64,000 nucleotides of DNA, from positions 1 through 64,000 of the forward strand of contig NJPS01000065.1 of NCBI GenBank assembly GCA_002946415.1, given 5' to 3'. Source of the DNA: Rutstroemia sp. NJR-2017a BVV2. Lineage: Eukaryota > Ascomycota > Leotiomycetes > Helotiales > Rutstroemiaceae. How positions within the stretch are numbered: the stretch's first letter is position 1; each line of letters opens with the position of its first letter. The translations under genes were made by a program, and so were the position numbers. This document shows, one piece after another, positions 12,982 to 24,973 of this stretch. Below the pieces are notes generated by a model, which saw only the letters and a list, made by a program, of their open reading frames with translations, did no database searches and was not told the DNA's origin.

Positions 12982-14686
12982 TTATCTCTCCCGTCTTCGG
13001 GGCGCACTTCGGATGATATTGTCTACTCGGAGAAGGAGCTAAGTAATCGTCAGTATAGATCAAAGAATTATATGAGTGGGTTTCACGGACCTCTGCTGCT
13101 TCAGAAGCAGACGAGACTACTGCTCTCTTCAACTTGTAACTCTCAATTACACCGAGTTCTCGCATATCCGTAATCCCTCCCCCTGGTGTAAGAAGATCCA
13201 GTCCGTAGGTGGTCAAGCCATCATAAATAGCAGACCGAAGTCTAGCAACCAAATCACTGGAGTCATAACCAGCATTGTCGGCTAAAATGGTTGGAAGTTG
13301 ACGCAATGCATTTGCGAAGGCTCCAACAGCAATCTGCTTCTTTCCATCCACTTTGACCGCAGCACCCTCAACAGCCTTAGCCATCAACATCTCCGCACAA
13401 CCTCCACCCAGTGTCGTTCTTGGCTCTTTCACCGTTTGCGAAAGGACTGCGAGAGCATCATGAAGGGATCTTTCGGCTTCGTCAAGTAATTGCTCGGTGG
13501 CGCCTCTTAGGACAATGGTGCAGGCCTGACCAGCAGCTACGCCAGAGAACTTAATGAGGGTATCTTCACCAATGATCACTTCTTCGATTAAATCACAGTG
13601 ACCAAGCTTAACTTGATCCGGGTGGTCGAAGGTCGAAGTGATCTCGCCACCAGTGACCAAGGCCAATCGTTCTATGCCGTCGAAGTCAGCGTGCTCGATT
13701 GACATAATACCAGCATCTGAGAAAAGTTGTTCAGGCCAGTTGTAGATCAGCTGTCTGTTGATGAAACAGTTTATGCCATGTGCCTTGATCTTGTCAACCT
13801 TCGCCTTCATCTTGTCCTTTTCGGCCTTCTCCAGCTCAGCTAGCTTTCCAGTCGAAGTGACCTTTACTCTAGCACCAAAAATCTTGATTTTATCCGTGTC
13901 CATGGCAGTATTGGCGACAAGGATTTTAGCCTTCTCTAATCTCTTAGGTTGGTTGACCCCGATCTTTTTGTCTAGAATGAAACCCTCGTCAAGATATGAA
14001 TCACTCAACTTTCCACCAGCCTTTTTGATGATTTGAATGTGACTGAGGTCAGAGGAGCCCTTCATCCGCAACACAGCATCGCAAGCTAACTCGGCGAAAT
14101 GAGTTCGATCTTGAGATAGGACCTTAGAGCTCAAGGTTGTCCTTGCGATAGCTAACAAGTCCTTCTTGAAAGCTTCTGGGTTCTTGCTATGGTCCACCGC
14201 CGACTTCTCTAACGCTGCTAAAGCTGCCTGACTTGCTATTCTGTAACCTTCGATAATGGTCTGCGGGTGTATCTTTTTGTCAACCAGCTTTTCGGCTTCT
14301 CGCAGAAGCTCTGCCGCCAACACCGTAACAGATGTAGTGCCATCTCCAACTTCGTCGTCCTGGACTTTCGAGATGTTGACAAGAACTTTGGCAGCGGCAT
14401 TATCTAAGGCAATAGCTTTCAGAATAGTAGCGCCATCGTTTGTGACCAAAATCTCTCCTGTACTCGCACTTTGTAGAATCTTATCCATACCCTTTGGTCC
14501 TAGGGTTGACTTGACTGTAGAAGCGGATATTTAGCATCACATTTACCCCTCATAAGGACTGGGCATCTGGAACATACCTAGATCCCCTACGGCAATAGCA
14601 CCAACGAACGCAGAGAGACGTGCATTCTCTCCCTTCTCCTCGGTCGTACCGTCTTCAAAGATTTGGGTAGGGTTGAATGAAGCCAT
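12982..14686 (-). CDS. cct2: T-complex protein 1 subunit beta (CCT2)
   Basis: Three exons, 14686-14578, 14514-13091 and 13038-12982, give 529 aa, the usual length for CCT-beta. Chaperonin signatures are present: the ATP-binding [14 protein letters not shown] at the first junction, [10 protein letters not shown], and [22 protein letters not shown]. Near the C-terminus are [17 protein letters not shown] and [18 protein letters not shown]. The last intron uses a less usual gtccgt donor; I accept it because the joined C-terminus matches the family. I chose the ATG at 14686 ([13 protein letters not shown]), which is the family start; an in-frame ATG 42 bases upstream is likely leader. CCT is the cytosolic chaperonin that folds actin, tubulin and WD-repeat proteins. 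The gene is divergent from prt1/eIF3b. Confidence 0.96.
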
Positions 14687-15148
14687 TTTGCCTAGGTTGA
14701 GATAGTTTTTAATTTTTTTGGCAAACACTCTCGCCGTCGCGTAAAGTTCTATGGGGTGCGCGTCGTGTAGTAATCGCTAATGTGTCTTTAAAAAGTTCGT
14801 TAGTGGCTCGCACACGAAAATTAAAGTTGGGGAATATTCGACTTTATGAGTTTGTGAAGAGGAGCCTTGTTGGTAAACTGGAATTCTCACCCAAAATATT
14901 TACCCACGAAGTGTTTATAAACGCTCAGATTTTTGTACCTTAGATATTTAGATATCTACACTATATTTCTGCTATAGCGATCACTCAACGAACTTATCAC
15001 GGATAAGTTTCTCTTTCTGCACCGAAGTGGGCTAGTGGGGTCAAAAATCCAAACGAATTCACACAAACCGCAAGAGATTCTACGAACACAGTCGGACGAA
15101 CAAAAGAACGCGCTCAACGTAGGTGATTGATCGCACTGAATCGCAATC
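14687..15148. promoter_or_regulatory. Bidirectional promoter cct2 / eIF3b
   Basis: 462 bp separate the start codons of the divergent cct2 (minus) and eIF3b (plus) genes, so both promoters and 5' leaders must lie here. I see no single dominant TATA box or other motif to pin the start sites. Assignment as a promoter is from gene layout only. Confidence 0.6.
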
Positions 15149-17483
15149 ATGGCGCCAAGTTTCGATCATCTCCCAGATCCGGAGGACGAAGAGTTTGATG
15201 AGGAGGAGCTTGACTTTTCGGACCTAAGGGAACGATTTGAAGTTCAACTTGAACAAGGCCTCGATACCTTCGTGGTTATCGATGGCCTGCCTGAAGTCAA
15301 CGAAGATACCAAGCCAAAGTTGATCAAGTTCTTGTTAAGGAAACTAGACTCTGTTGGGCAAACAAGAAAAGATTCCATACATATGCCCATTGGAGAAGAC
15401 GGCAAGTCGCACAAGTAAGTTCTAGTGCTCTTGCCCCTCCTCAACCATTATTTAACAAAATAGATTCGCCTTTGTTGAATACTCCTCTCCTGCTGAGGCT
15501 GTGGCAGCATGCAAAGCCCTCGATGGCGTACCCCTCGACAAGAAGCACACCCTCCGAGTCAATAAGTTGACAGACATCGAACGATATGGGCGCGAAGGAC
15601 GCATCGACGAGAAATATACTCCTCCACAGATTGAGGAATTTACTGAAAAAGAGCATTTGAGATCATGGCTCTCAGACCCCAGCGGACGTGGACGAGACCA
15701 GTTTGTTATGTACAAGGATGACAGGGTTGGAGTGTTCTGGAACAACGAAAAGGATGCGCCTGAAAATATTGTCGATCGCCAACACTGGACTGAGTCCTTT
15801 GTACAGTGGTCGCCGCAGGGTACTTTCTTGACCTCTATGCATCAGCAAGGTGTTCAGCTTTGGGGTGGACCATCATGGACTCGGCAAAAGCGTTTTGCCC
15901 ATCCGTTTGTCAACTTGGTCGATTTCTCGCCAGGCGAAAAATACATTACAACCTGGTCCAACCGCCCAATCTCCATTCCGGAAGAAGGACACCCAGCTTT
16001 ATCAGTCGATGATGATGGAAAGAACTACGTTATCTGGGATATCGAAACCGGCAAACCATTACGTTCCTTTGCCAACCTTGATCTACCAAGTAACAGTGTT
16101 GATGCAGATGGTCAGCCTATCAAGAGAAAGATTCAGTGGCCGGCCTTCAAATGGTCTTCAGATGACAAATATGTTGCCAGATTGACCCAAGGCTCTTCGA
16201 TATCAGTCTACGAGCTGCCTAGAATGAATCTGTTAGACAAGACATCAATCAAGATTGACGGTGTGATGGACTTCGATTGGGCACCAGCTGCACCTCATCG
16301 TGAGGGTATCAAGAACTACGAGCAGCTGTTCTGCTACTGGACCCCTGAAATTGGCAGCAACCCTGCCAAGGTTGGATTGATGAGCATTCCATCTAAGGAA
16401 ATTGTTCGAACCCTAAATCTCTTCAGTGTTACCGACGCTAAGCTCCACTGGCAATCCGATGCTTCATACTTGTGCGTGAAGGTTGATAGGCATTCTAAGT
16501 CAAAGAAGTCCTTGGCAACCAGTCTAGAGATCTTCCGTGTAAGGGAAAAGGGAGTTCCTGTTGAAGTTGTCGACTCAATCAAAGATACTGTCATCAACTT
16601 TGCCTGGGAACCTAAGGGTGACCGCTTCGTCATTATTACCACTGCTGAAGTGGTTGCAGCCACAGCCGTTCCACCAAAAACATCCGTTGCATTCTACTGC
16701 CCGGAGAAGATCAAGGGTAATGGTGTTGGAAATTTCAAGCACATCCGCACATACGACAAAAAGAACAGCAATGCCATTTACTGGTCTCCTAAGGGCCGAT
16801 TTGTCATCGTAGCCACAGTTCACTCCCAGCAAAGTTTCGACATGGAGTTCTATGATATGGACTTTGAGGGTGAGAAACCAGAAAATGAGAAGGATTTGAC
16901 GGCCAATTTACAACTCATGAACACCGCTGATCATTATGGTGTAACTGACATTGACTGGGACCCAACTGGACGATTCGTTGCCACTAGTGCCAGTATTTGG
17001 AAGCACACCGTAAGTTTAGGCAGAATATGTCTCAAGTGAAAATATGCTAATAACATTTAGATGGAAAACGGCTACCATCTATACGATTTCAAAGGCGAGC
17101 AGCTCCGTGAGGAACCCGTCGAGAAGTTCAAGCAATGGCTCTGGCGTCCTCGACCACCAACGCTACTCTCCAAGGAGGAGCAAAAGCAGATCCGCAAGAA
17201 CCTTCGCGAATACAGCAAAGTCTTCGACCAAGAGGATGCAGACCGCGGTGCATCTGCTGATCTTGCTGTCGTCGAACACAGACGCAGACTCCTGGATGAA
17301 TGGTTGGCATGGAGAGCTGCTATCGAAGAGGACATTAAAGAAGAGCGCCAAGCAAGAGGTCTACCTCTTGATCCACTGGAGGGTTTGAAATCGAAATTGG
17401 CGGATGATAGCGAGGGACAAGCGATTGAGATCGAGGAGATCGTTGAGGAGATCATTGACGAGACGGAGGAGATCGTCTCGTGA
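15149..17483 (+). CDS. prt1: Translation initiation factor eIF3 subunit b (Prt1)
   Basis: Three exons, 15149-15414, 15464-17009 and 17061-17483, give 744 aa, matching fungal eIF3b. After an acidic N-terminus ([15 protein letters not shown]) an RRM spans about 40-125 ([26 protein letters not shown]). It is followed by the beta-propeller with repeated Trp-containing blades ([63 protein letters not shown]). The C-terminal helical region carries the conserved [14 protein letters not shown] and [11 protein letters not shown] blocks and an acidic end. eIF3b is a scaffold of eIF3 on the 40S subunit in the cytosol. Introns use gtaagt donors and close in phase. Confidence 0.97.
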
Positions 17484-18010
17484 AAAGCCTAATCATTGCG
17501 CATATCAAAAGATCTGTTTTCCATTTCTCTCCTTTACTTTCGTGTAGGGATTGGAGTTGCTAAAAGCATCGGCATTGGTTTCGAGGGCCGATGGATCTTC
17601 CTGTCAGCTCGTGAGGTGCATATGCATAGATGAATAGTAAATGCTTCAATGAACAAAATGAATCCACCTTAACAAGCTTTCGCATTGAGATGCCATGAAT
17701 CCTGTGCAGCCTCACATCGTGTTTTTAGCCGCAGTCCTTGTATCAATATAATAACCGTCTGCCAAGCGGTCTCATGGAGCACCCACGCAGCAGATATTAG
17801 TTTCTCCTTGGGATGCAATACGATACCTATTCTCTAACCGCTTCCTCAAGGATTCGGATTTCGACTGCGGGTCATCGCCGAGTAAAGCATTTGCCGAACG
17901 TGTATTGTATCATTTCCATATGGATCTATCTACAGTATTCTTTTCTTTTTTGTCTACCACTCCCCTCCAACACAACCCCGCCATAACCCCCTCCATCTCA
18001 CTTCCCATGC
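17484..18010. other. Convergent 3' flanks of eIF3b and S28 peptidase
   Basis: 527 bp between two converging genes. It should hold both 3' UTRs and polyadenylation signals. I see no coding potential. Confidence 0.5.
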
Positions 18011-20247
18011 CTACCAACCCGCTTTCAACCACTTCTTCACCGTCCTGATCTCCCACAAGTGCGCTTGTTGGATGAACAGCGGCTCTGCACTTATATTCTT
18101 GATTCCGTACGAGTCCCAGTGGTGACCCGCTCCCGTGATCAGGTATTCTGGGTGCAGATCGGATGATACACGCGGACTGGTCGCGTTGTTCGAGTGGTAG
18201 CAGAGGTCGAGCCATACGTCGCTTGCTGCGAGGTGGGTTAGTTTAGGAAATAAAGGAACTTTTCAGTGGAAAAGGAGCATGAGAAGGATTACTAACCACC
18301 GTCGATGAAAGCTAGTCGTGGGGCGGAGAAATTGAACCCGCCGTATTGGTTCCAGAGGGTGGTGTTCACGACAGGTGGGAGAGCATTGTATTCTCCAGGT
18401 GGGAACGCCCAGGTGCACCATTGTTGACTGGTGGGTTGATCAATATCTTATATAATTGAATTGAAGTGGAGAGAGTAACTTACGTGTAATCTGGCTGTAG
18501 AACTCTTGAGATCAGAGAAGGTCCTGTCTCAGGCGCAGCTTGATACGCGCCAAGCTCGAGGCATGCTTTTATGGTGGTTAGTCAATTGAGTATGTTAGAG
18601 GATGCTAGAAAACGTACTGGTGTAGAGATACGAACGACCGGCTCCATTTGATGTGCCTGCCCAGTATGTTTGATTTTGAGTGCCGAAGCATGCTGTGCTA
18701 TCGATGGGAGCACCGTCACATATTGGGATGAGAGCTGTCTTGATGTAGTTGGCGTAGTTTCCTAGATTCGTCCATGGCTCGCCACCTGTATAGTTTGCTA
18801 AGGCATAATCCACTTCAGTGATGGATTCGGGAGCATCCATATTAGTAACATTTGAGCAGAAGTTCCAGAAGTCATCCGAGGAGTATGATGGATTCCAGTT
18901 CAATTCTTGCCAGGTTCCCATGGGGTAATTCATAGGTCCCCCAACTTGTCCTCGTTAGTAATAATCTCTGGAGGAGAATGACGGAAACATACTAGGAAAT
19001 GCAATGGTCATAGCAAAATCTCTGATATCTTTTAGTTCACCAAGGCCAAAAATCGACTTCAGCTGCTGAATAGCATGTGTGTTGTTGGTAGAGACAAGAT
19101 GATCCATTTTGTCGATGATACCGTTGATGCTGGCAATGCAATCTTGAGGGGCATATTTCTGAATGGGATTGTACCTAAACATGGGTTAAAATTCATGTAT
19201 CCTCGTTCAGAGTTAGATTCTTACCATTCTGGATACCCCACGACAGTTTTGACGGGGGCACTGGCTGCTATGCCACCGAATAAAACTTCTGGGTAGAGTC
19301 TGAATATATGTTGTCAGGAATTGCTCGTCCGTTATGGCTCCGTGCTTCCGGTGTGTTACAAGAGAATTTTTCACCTACTTTACTGATAATGCTGTCTGCC
19401 CACCAGCTATATTATATGTTATTCTACCTCCAAGGAACGTATTTGGAATTTGGGAGATCTAACCTAATGAGCCTCCATACCTGAGACTTTGTTAGTAATT
19501 CGAACAGCCAAATTGGGTGCTCGTCGTAGGCGTAGTACTTACAGAATCCATTTCGTGTCTGGCGCTTTGATACTGGCATTGACACCAGGAAGAGTTATGT
19601 GTTGGGCGAAATAGACATTATCAGCAATGGCTAGGTTTAAATCAGCATACCAATATATATATAATGATGCTATTAAACGCATAGTAGAGACCATACTTTG
19701 TTGATTGGTTAGATATGCCATCTGATCGGTTGTGCTGGTATTGAATGGCCAGCTTTGGCCATAATAACGATTTTCAAGGATTATTCCCAAGCCATTGGTC
19801 GCTTCCATTAAAATCTGGATGACTATTAATCGTCAGAACCGTCCATACTTCATGGGTGAACTCCGCAGCATACTCCCGGTTTGCAGGTTGCTGAATCGAT
19901 TCTGAGCATTCGTTTCCCCTCCGATGTAGAGGTATACTGGTCCACCTGGTTTGTAGTATGTGGCATCGAAAAAGTACCTTTGTTTGAATGTGGCGTTTGT
20001 GTGAGGGGCGTAAGTTGGGTCATTGGGGAAATGATCAATCTAAAGGATACAATCAGGCTAGTAAAAAGACGCATTCATAGGCTTGACGAACCGGCATGTC
20101 TATCGTGTATGGCTTATATGCCAATGTTGCCCTCCGGGAGACCGAGACATCTTTTCGTTGCGAAGCACCATGCCTCGTCAATATAGAAGCATTCGTAGAA
20201 CAGGCCAGTCCAGCGACTACACTTGTGAGCAGTGTAATACACTTCAT
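18011..20247 (-). CDS. Secreted serine peptidase, family S28 (Pro-X carboxypeptidase type)
   Basis: Twelve exons (20247-20092, 20039-19874, 19822-19697, 19630-19543, 19480-19464, 19406-19379, 19299-19225, 19174-18993, 18944-18618, 18565-18484, 18427-18297, 18225-18011) join to 530 aa with all phases closing. A signal peptide covers about residues 1-20. Family landmarks are DMPIDHFPNDPTYAPHTNATF, PVYLYIGGE, ILENRYYG, the nucleophile motif YGGSLAGGQ (Ser near 182), VGYPEWYNP, GGPMNYP, the Asp region ASDVWLDLC (near 461) and the His region GAGHHWDSYG (near 490). The nucleophile motif is split over three exons, including a 17-nt one. S28 enzymes cleave after proline at acidic pH and in fungi are secreted or vacuolar. 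Many possible N-glycosylation sites are visible. The gene is divergent from the HODM gene. Confidence 0.9.
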
Positions 20248-21193
20248 TTTGGAGGAAGTAGAATGGAAATGAAAGAGAGGTGATGAAGGATGAACGTCTC
20301 ACCGGTGATGGCAAAGACATGAGAGATATATACTCAAAATTTACCTATAGCATATAGTGCCTTGCATGTAAACCTTACTCGAACAGGCAGTTGAGAAAGC
20401 ACGACTTCGTGCCTCCACAATTTCTTTAACGGCGATCGAGTTGGGCTCGATGGCCACAGTCAGATTTGCGCCAGACCAGTAACAAAATGGTCTAACCCGG
20501 GACATGGGTCGGGATAAGATGCATTGTGTTGAACTCATAGCCTTTCAAGTTCTTCTTTTCAAGCAGGTAGATGCAGGCAGGTCTCGCGCAAAGAATCGGG
20601 GCTTGGCAAGGGTGTACCGAAGAAAAGCGCGGATATTCTCCGATTTGCTCTGATTCCGAAAGCTTTCTCGTTTATCAGCTGACGGCATTGGCCTTGATAC
20701 CGAGCAGGTAGAAGCGGGGGAGTCTTTCAATCCGTTCTTGTGTTGAAGCGGAATGAGAAGAAGCTTGTGCGGAGCTTATGCTGCGGATCACGGGCCTCCT
20801 TCCTAATCTGTAGAAGCATCAACTATTGCCTTGAACTCAGCCGAATGTTCCTATCTTCAACATCAACGTTTTCTTTTATTGCCAGCAGTCAGCGTCATGA
20901 TTGCCGTCTGATTTATATATCTCGCAAAATAAATAAAATGGGAGGATATTCCCTGAAAAATGGTTGCCAATTGCATCAATCGAGCTCCTAGAATGATGGT
21001 GTATGAACGACCAGTTCATGAACAGCATCTTATCAATTGAGTCATTGCTTGTACTTTCCAAATCAGGTTCGATGATCCTGAAGCCAGGAAATCGGCAATA
21101 TATAGACATCAAGTGAATACCATCTCAGCTACATTGGAACCGTTATTTATTCGTATTTATGCGTGATTCTTCACTCTATTGTATTTGATCAAC
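20248..21193. promoter_or_regulatory. Divergent promoter region, S28 peptidase / HODM protein
   Basis: 946 bp separate two divergent start codons, so the 5' regions of both genes lie here. No coding frame with domain support is present, and I see no clear binding motif. The regulatory label is inferred from layout only. Confidence 0.45.
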
Positions 21194-22789
21194 ATGCCGG
21201 AAACGACATTTCCTTACGCTACAATGCTGTTCTGGATGCAGGCCTTTGGCGCAGTGACCATTGCAATATTTGTGTCATGGCGAGCATATTTTCGATTAAT
21301 GAGAAGACCAAGAAGAGGCATGGTATGGTAACTTCATTTCCATTTCCCTCCAGGCTTGGGAATAGTCGTCCTCTATCAAAAGTTGCATCAAGTGATCCTA
21401 CCAGTAAACAATCCGACAGACCACAAAGCTTATTGATGAGGGGCATAGACCGATTTCGAGGACGAGAAACTATCTAAAGCTAGTGATGATACATCTATCA
21501 TCCCGCTTGAGGGGTTTGATTGGCGTACCACAGAGCCGGTCAAGATCAGACCTTTCAAGCCCAAGTACCATTTGACGATGGGTAAGCTACCTGCAAACAA
21601 TTGTGTTTCGTTCTACCACAAGTCCCGCTCAGTCACTCTCCTGGGACATAGTAAACCCTTACCATCAAGTGCACTCAACCGAATATGTGGTTGTTTGCGG
21701 CAATCACCTTCGAATTTACCTTCGGGATCACGCAATATTCCAAACGCCATCAGGAAATTTCATTCACAGACTCGCAGTCCATGAATGCCCTTCAACATCC
21801 ATCTACCCAGAATTGCGGCTGATACCAACCAGGGCTCCAGTCAAGCAATCCCTCCGAACTCATCGAAATGGACAAAACCTATCTTACCCGCCTTGCGCTC
21901 CGCAAAGAAGTCATAGCCAGCCATCGTCGCACAGTCCTGCAAGCACTGCCCGCATCTTACGCGGCTATCGGGGAACTTTATACATACCTCCTGAAGATAT
22001 ACCTCCCCACTCGCTTTCCAACCATGTACAGCCTATCCCCAGACAAATCCGCATTGCTCAACAAAAGTACGTCTGAACATCTTACACTCAGTCCCAAGTC
22101 ACCGTTTGAATCTTTACAAACACTCGGTGAGAACATCGATACCGATTTTCTCTTTCTCGTTCCATCCTCTGACAGTGATGGGTATATCCTTGGAGGATTC
22201 ATATGTTGTTTTCCTAGCGGTTTCGACTCCGAAGCACTGCTTGGGAAGAAAATCCGTGATATCCATGGACCTGTCCCCGGCTATAAAGAGAAGCTAGAGA
22301 AGAGTATGTATAGAAGTTTCGACCGATTAGAGGTAGGAAACGTGGTTAAGAGGGTTAATGTAAGCTCCTCGCCGTTAAATTTTCTCCAAAGAGGAATCTT
22401 AATCCCATATCAGTGGTCAATAACTACTCACGATCGATTGTTCGCCGCAAGTGGAAATCACTTATATGAAGGCGAAGAAGCTGCAGCGGAGGAGATCGAC
22501 ATCAATAATGTCCGTTGCCCCATGTTGAACGGACAGAAGCTCCATCTAACAAATCTAGACGTATCTCCGCTGCGAACGGCAGCTTGTGCATCGGCTTCCA
22601 GAAACCAAAGCTCTGATCTTCTCGTTTAAGACGTATCTTACACCACTTACGCAAGTTAAGGCAGAAGGGCTCGGAGAGGATTTGGCAACTGCCATTGATG
22701 GGTTGAAGGAGGGGAGTGTGCCAGCAATGCATTTTTATAAGAGAGGCGTCGTGTGGGGCGAGAAGGTAAAAGAGTATTTGAGAAGTTGA
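21194..22789 (+). CDS. HODM/DUF3445 haem-dependent oxidative N-demethylase-like protein, membrane anchored
   Basis: Five exons, 21194-21322, 21461-21581, 21833-22359, 22414-22509 and 22559-22789, give 367 aa in phase. The N-terminus has one hydrophobic helix (about 11-30, MLFWMQAFGAVTIAIFV) followed by a basic RRPRRG stretch, so an ER-type membrane anchor is likely. The rest matches the fungal DUF3445 pattern: PLEGFDWRTTEPVKIRPFKPKYH, ELIEMDKTYLTRL, YLPTRFPTMY, CFPSGFDSE, RDIHGPVPGYKEKLEKSM, FDRLEVGNVVKR, GNHLYEGE, HRLPETKALIFSFKTYL and HFYKRGVVWGEKVKEYLRS. In bacteria a member of this domain family is a haem-PAS oxidative N-demethylase; the fungal substrate is unknown to me. The first two introns (138 and 251 bp) are long and their borders less certain than the rest. 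The 54-bp third intron keeps frame. Confidence 0.8.
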
Positions 22790-24973
22790 TGGAGGGTGTT
22801 GTCGTGCAGAGAGTCGTAGGAGGGGTGATAGATAAGTTCCGTGCCTTGGGTTCATATGATCCATTCAAAGCAGAGAATTGGCTGTGATGAAGAGTAAAAA
22901 GTTGGGGAAACATCTTCAACTAAATTCACAATGGGTAGAGACGGACAATCAGAGGACTGGCAACTTCGCTTGGTGACAGCAGCTCCAGAGAAGGTAGATA
23001 TCATGTTATTTACACACTTGGGAGACGTAGATGAAATTAAGTGATTATATTTTCTAAGATATCTACCGTGGTTCATTGAAGGCTGAGCCCATAACCACCG
23101 CGTTGTCTAAATATCTGAGTAGGGAGAGATCTCAATATGCAGACATCTACATGAGCCTTCAGCGCAGTGCAGATATTCAAGAAGACTCCAATTAAAATCC
23201 CATGGACATTGAAAAAAGTATGTAACCTCAGCTGATTCCCAACTTTTCAAGAAGGTCGAAACGACTTCTCAAAGTCAGGCGCCCAGCAACGGGTTGTGAA
23301 GTATTCTTCGCCAGCGCGAAAACATCTCGTTTTATTAAGTAAAACGAGTGTCGTTAAGTAATGTTTTTGTAAAGCTGGCGTGGTGGAGGATATGAATGAT
23401 AAAAGGAGACAACTGAATGGATGAGTAGAAACCCCGATCCCCGCCCTACCGTATGTATGCGTCGAACGTGCTTGATGACCGTCGGACTGCCTTACGTTCC
23501 CTCACTTTTGTATGTATCAATATTTCGCGTGCACCCGACTCTGCAGAGAAGATTTGCCGAGAGCAGAGTTACGCAGCATGCTACCTGGTGCTTGTGGTCT
23601 CGCAGACAGGAAGGAGGCCAATAGGATTGACGGTATAATCGTAGAATGCGGACGATTGATGATCCAAGTAGATGTGTCGAGATGCTTGGTACGCCAACAG
23701 CAGTGTGAAGAAAAATTGACTTGTTTGTTTATCAGAACGAAGAAATTTACGAAGAAAAAGTTGCTTTAACATTCACGATACTAAGACTGCAAGCGAGACG
23801 CTAAGACATTGTGGCAGCTCTTGTTGTGGCTGGTGAGACTAGTGCTCAAGCAACAGATTTCTAGATTCTTGGCGCTCCAAGATTCTGGACGGAGGTGGAT
23901 CAGAATGCGGGGTGCCCATGAGAGTGATAGTGAGAGCCATTCTTGGCTTTTCTCATCCGCGATATCGATATTTCGGATTCTTGGTCCAGACATCAGCGAT
24001 TGCGTCTGCATTGATGGGCATCTGTGAATGCAACGCTGGCTGCAGTGCAGGTTGGGACCAGAGAAATCAAGTAGGCAGCCGTCAGGAACCCCCTCCGCTT
24101 CCATGCCATTCTGTATTCACCCTCAATACCATTCATCCAACGGAAGAATTTCGACTCCTTATTAAAACTTTTCCAGGCTTCCTAGGTGAAGGGAGAATGA
24201 AGAATGAAGAATGAATGGCGCCATCACTTTTGCTGCAACCTGAGAGGTCTCGTGCATTTCCATTACGTTTTAGTTCCCGGACCCGGCTCCATAACTCTTT
24301 TTGGCAGAAATTTTCTCTCAGCTTTCGTCGTCTTTGCGTTCCACGGGCGCCTTCTGTTGGCTTTCGAAGGAAGGATGGCTGGTCAATCAAGAATTTTACA
24401 CCGCTGCTCCTCATATCGAGCTCGTGTAGGTAGCCTTACTTGTTCCACGGAGTTCCTTGTTTCGTCTAGTCATGAGGGGTTCTCCGAAGATATTGGGGCT
24501 GTTTAGAGGCTCTTGGAACATCGGGGCACCGTCGTCCCTACCGAGCTCCTGTTTAGTTCTGGTCCCAGCTGCAATTTGCAGTGCCACATGATGGAATAAA
24601 GGAATTTATTGATTCTAGTGAATGACCTACTTGGCTGGGAGATCCGAACAATAAGGTGGTATGTATGAAGTAAGGGATTTTTACCTTTTAATTTCCGTTG
24701 TGCGATGTTGCAGCAAGTCTTTTGTAACTGTCCCTGGTGTTGGTCTTACGTATAAAGTCCGTTTCCCCGCAATATCAGACCCTCCAGCTGCGACACTCAT
24801 CTTTCTGCTAACATCGCGCCATACCAAAGCATCATTGACTCATTCATACAGCAGTGGAAGCCTGTTCTCATAAGTGATCGCTCATCAGCTTGTGTAAATT
24901 CCAATACGAGCTTCTTCTATTAACTCGAACAAAACTGGACATTCTCCTTAACATAAATTGAAGCTATTTCACT
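22790..24973. other. Gene-free interval
   Basis: 2.2 kb between the HODM gene and the DUF3602 gene. The open frames on both strands are short, overlap each other and show no domain or convincing composition. The right end must hold the DUF3602 promoter. I see no RNA gene or mobile element. Confidence 0.5.
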
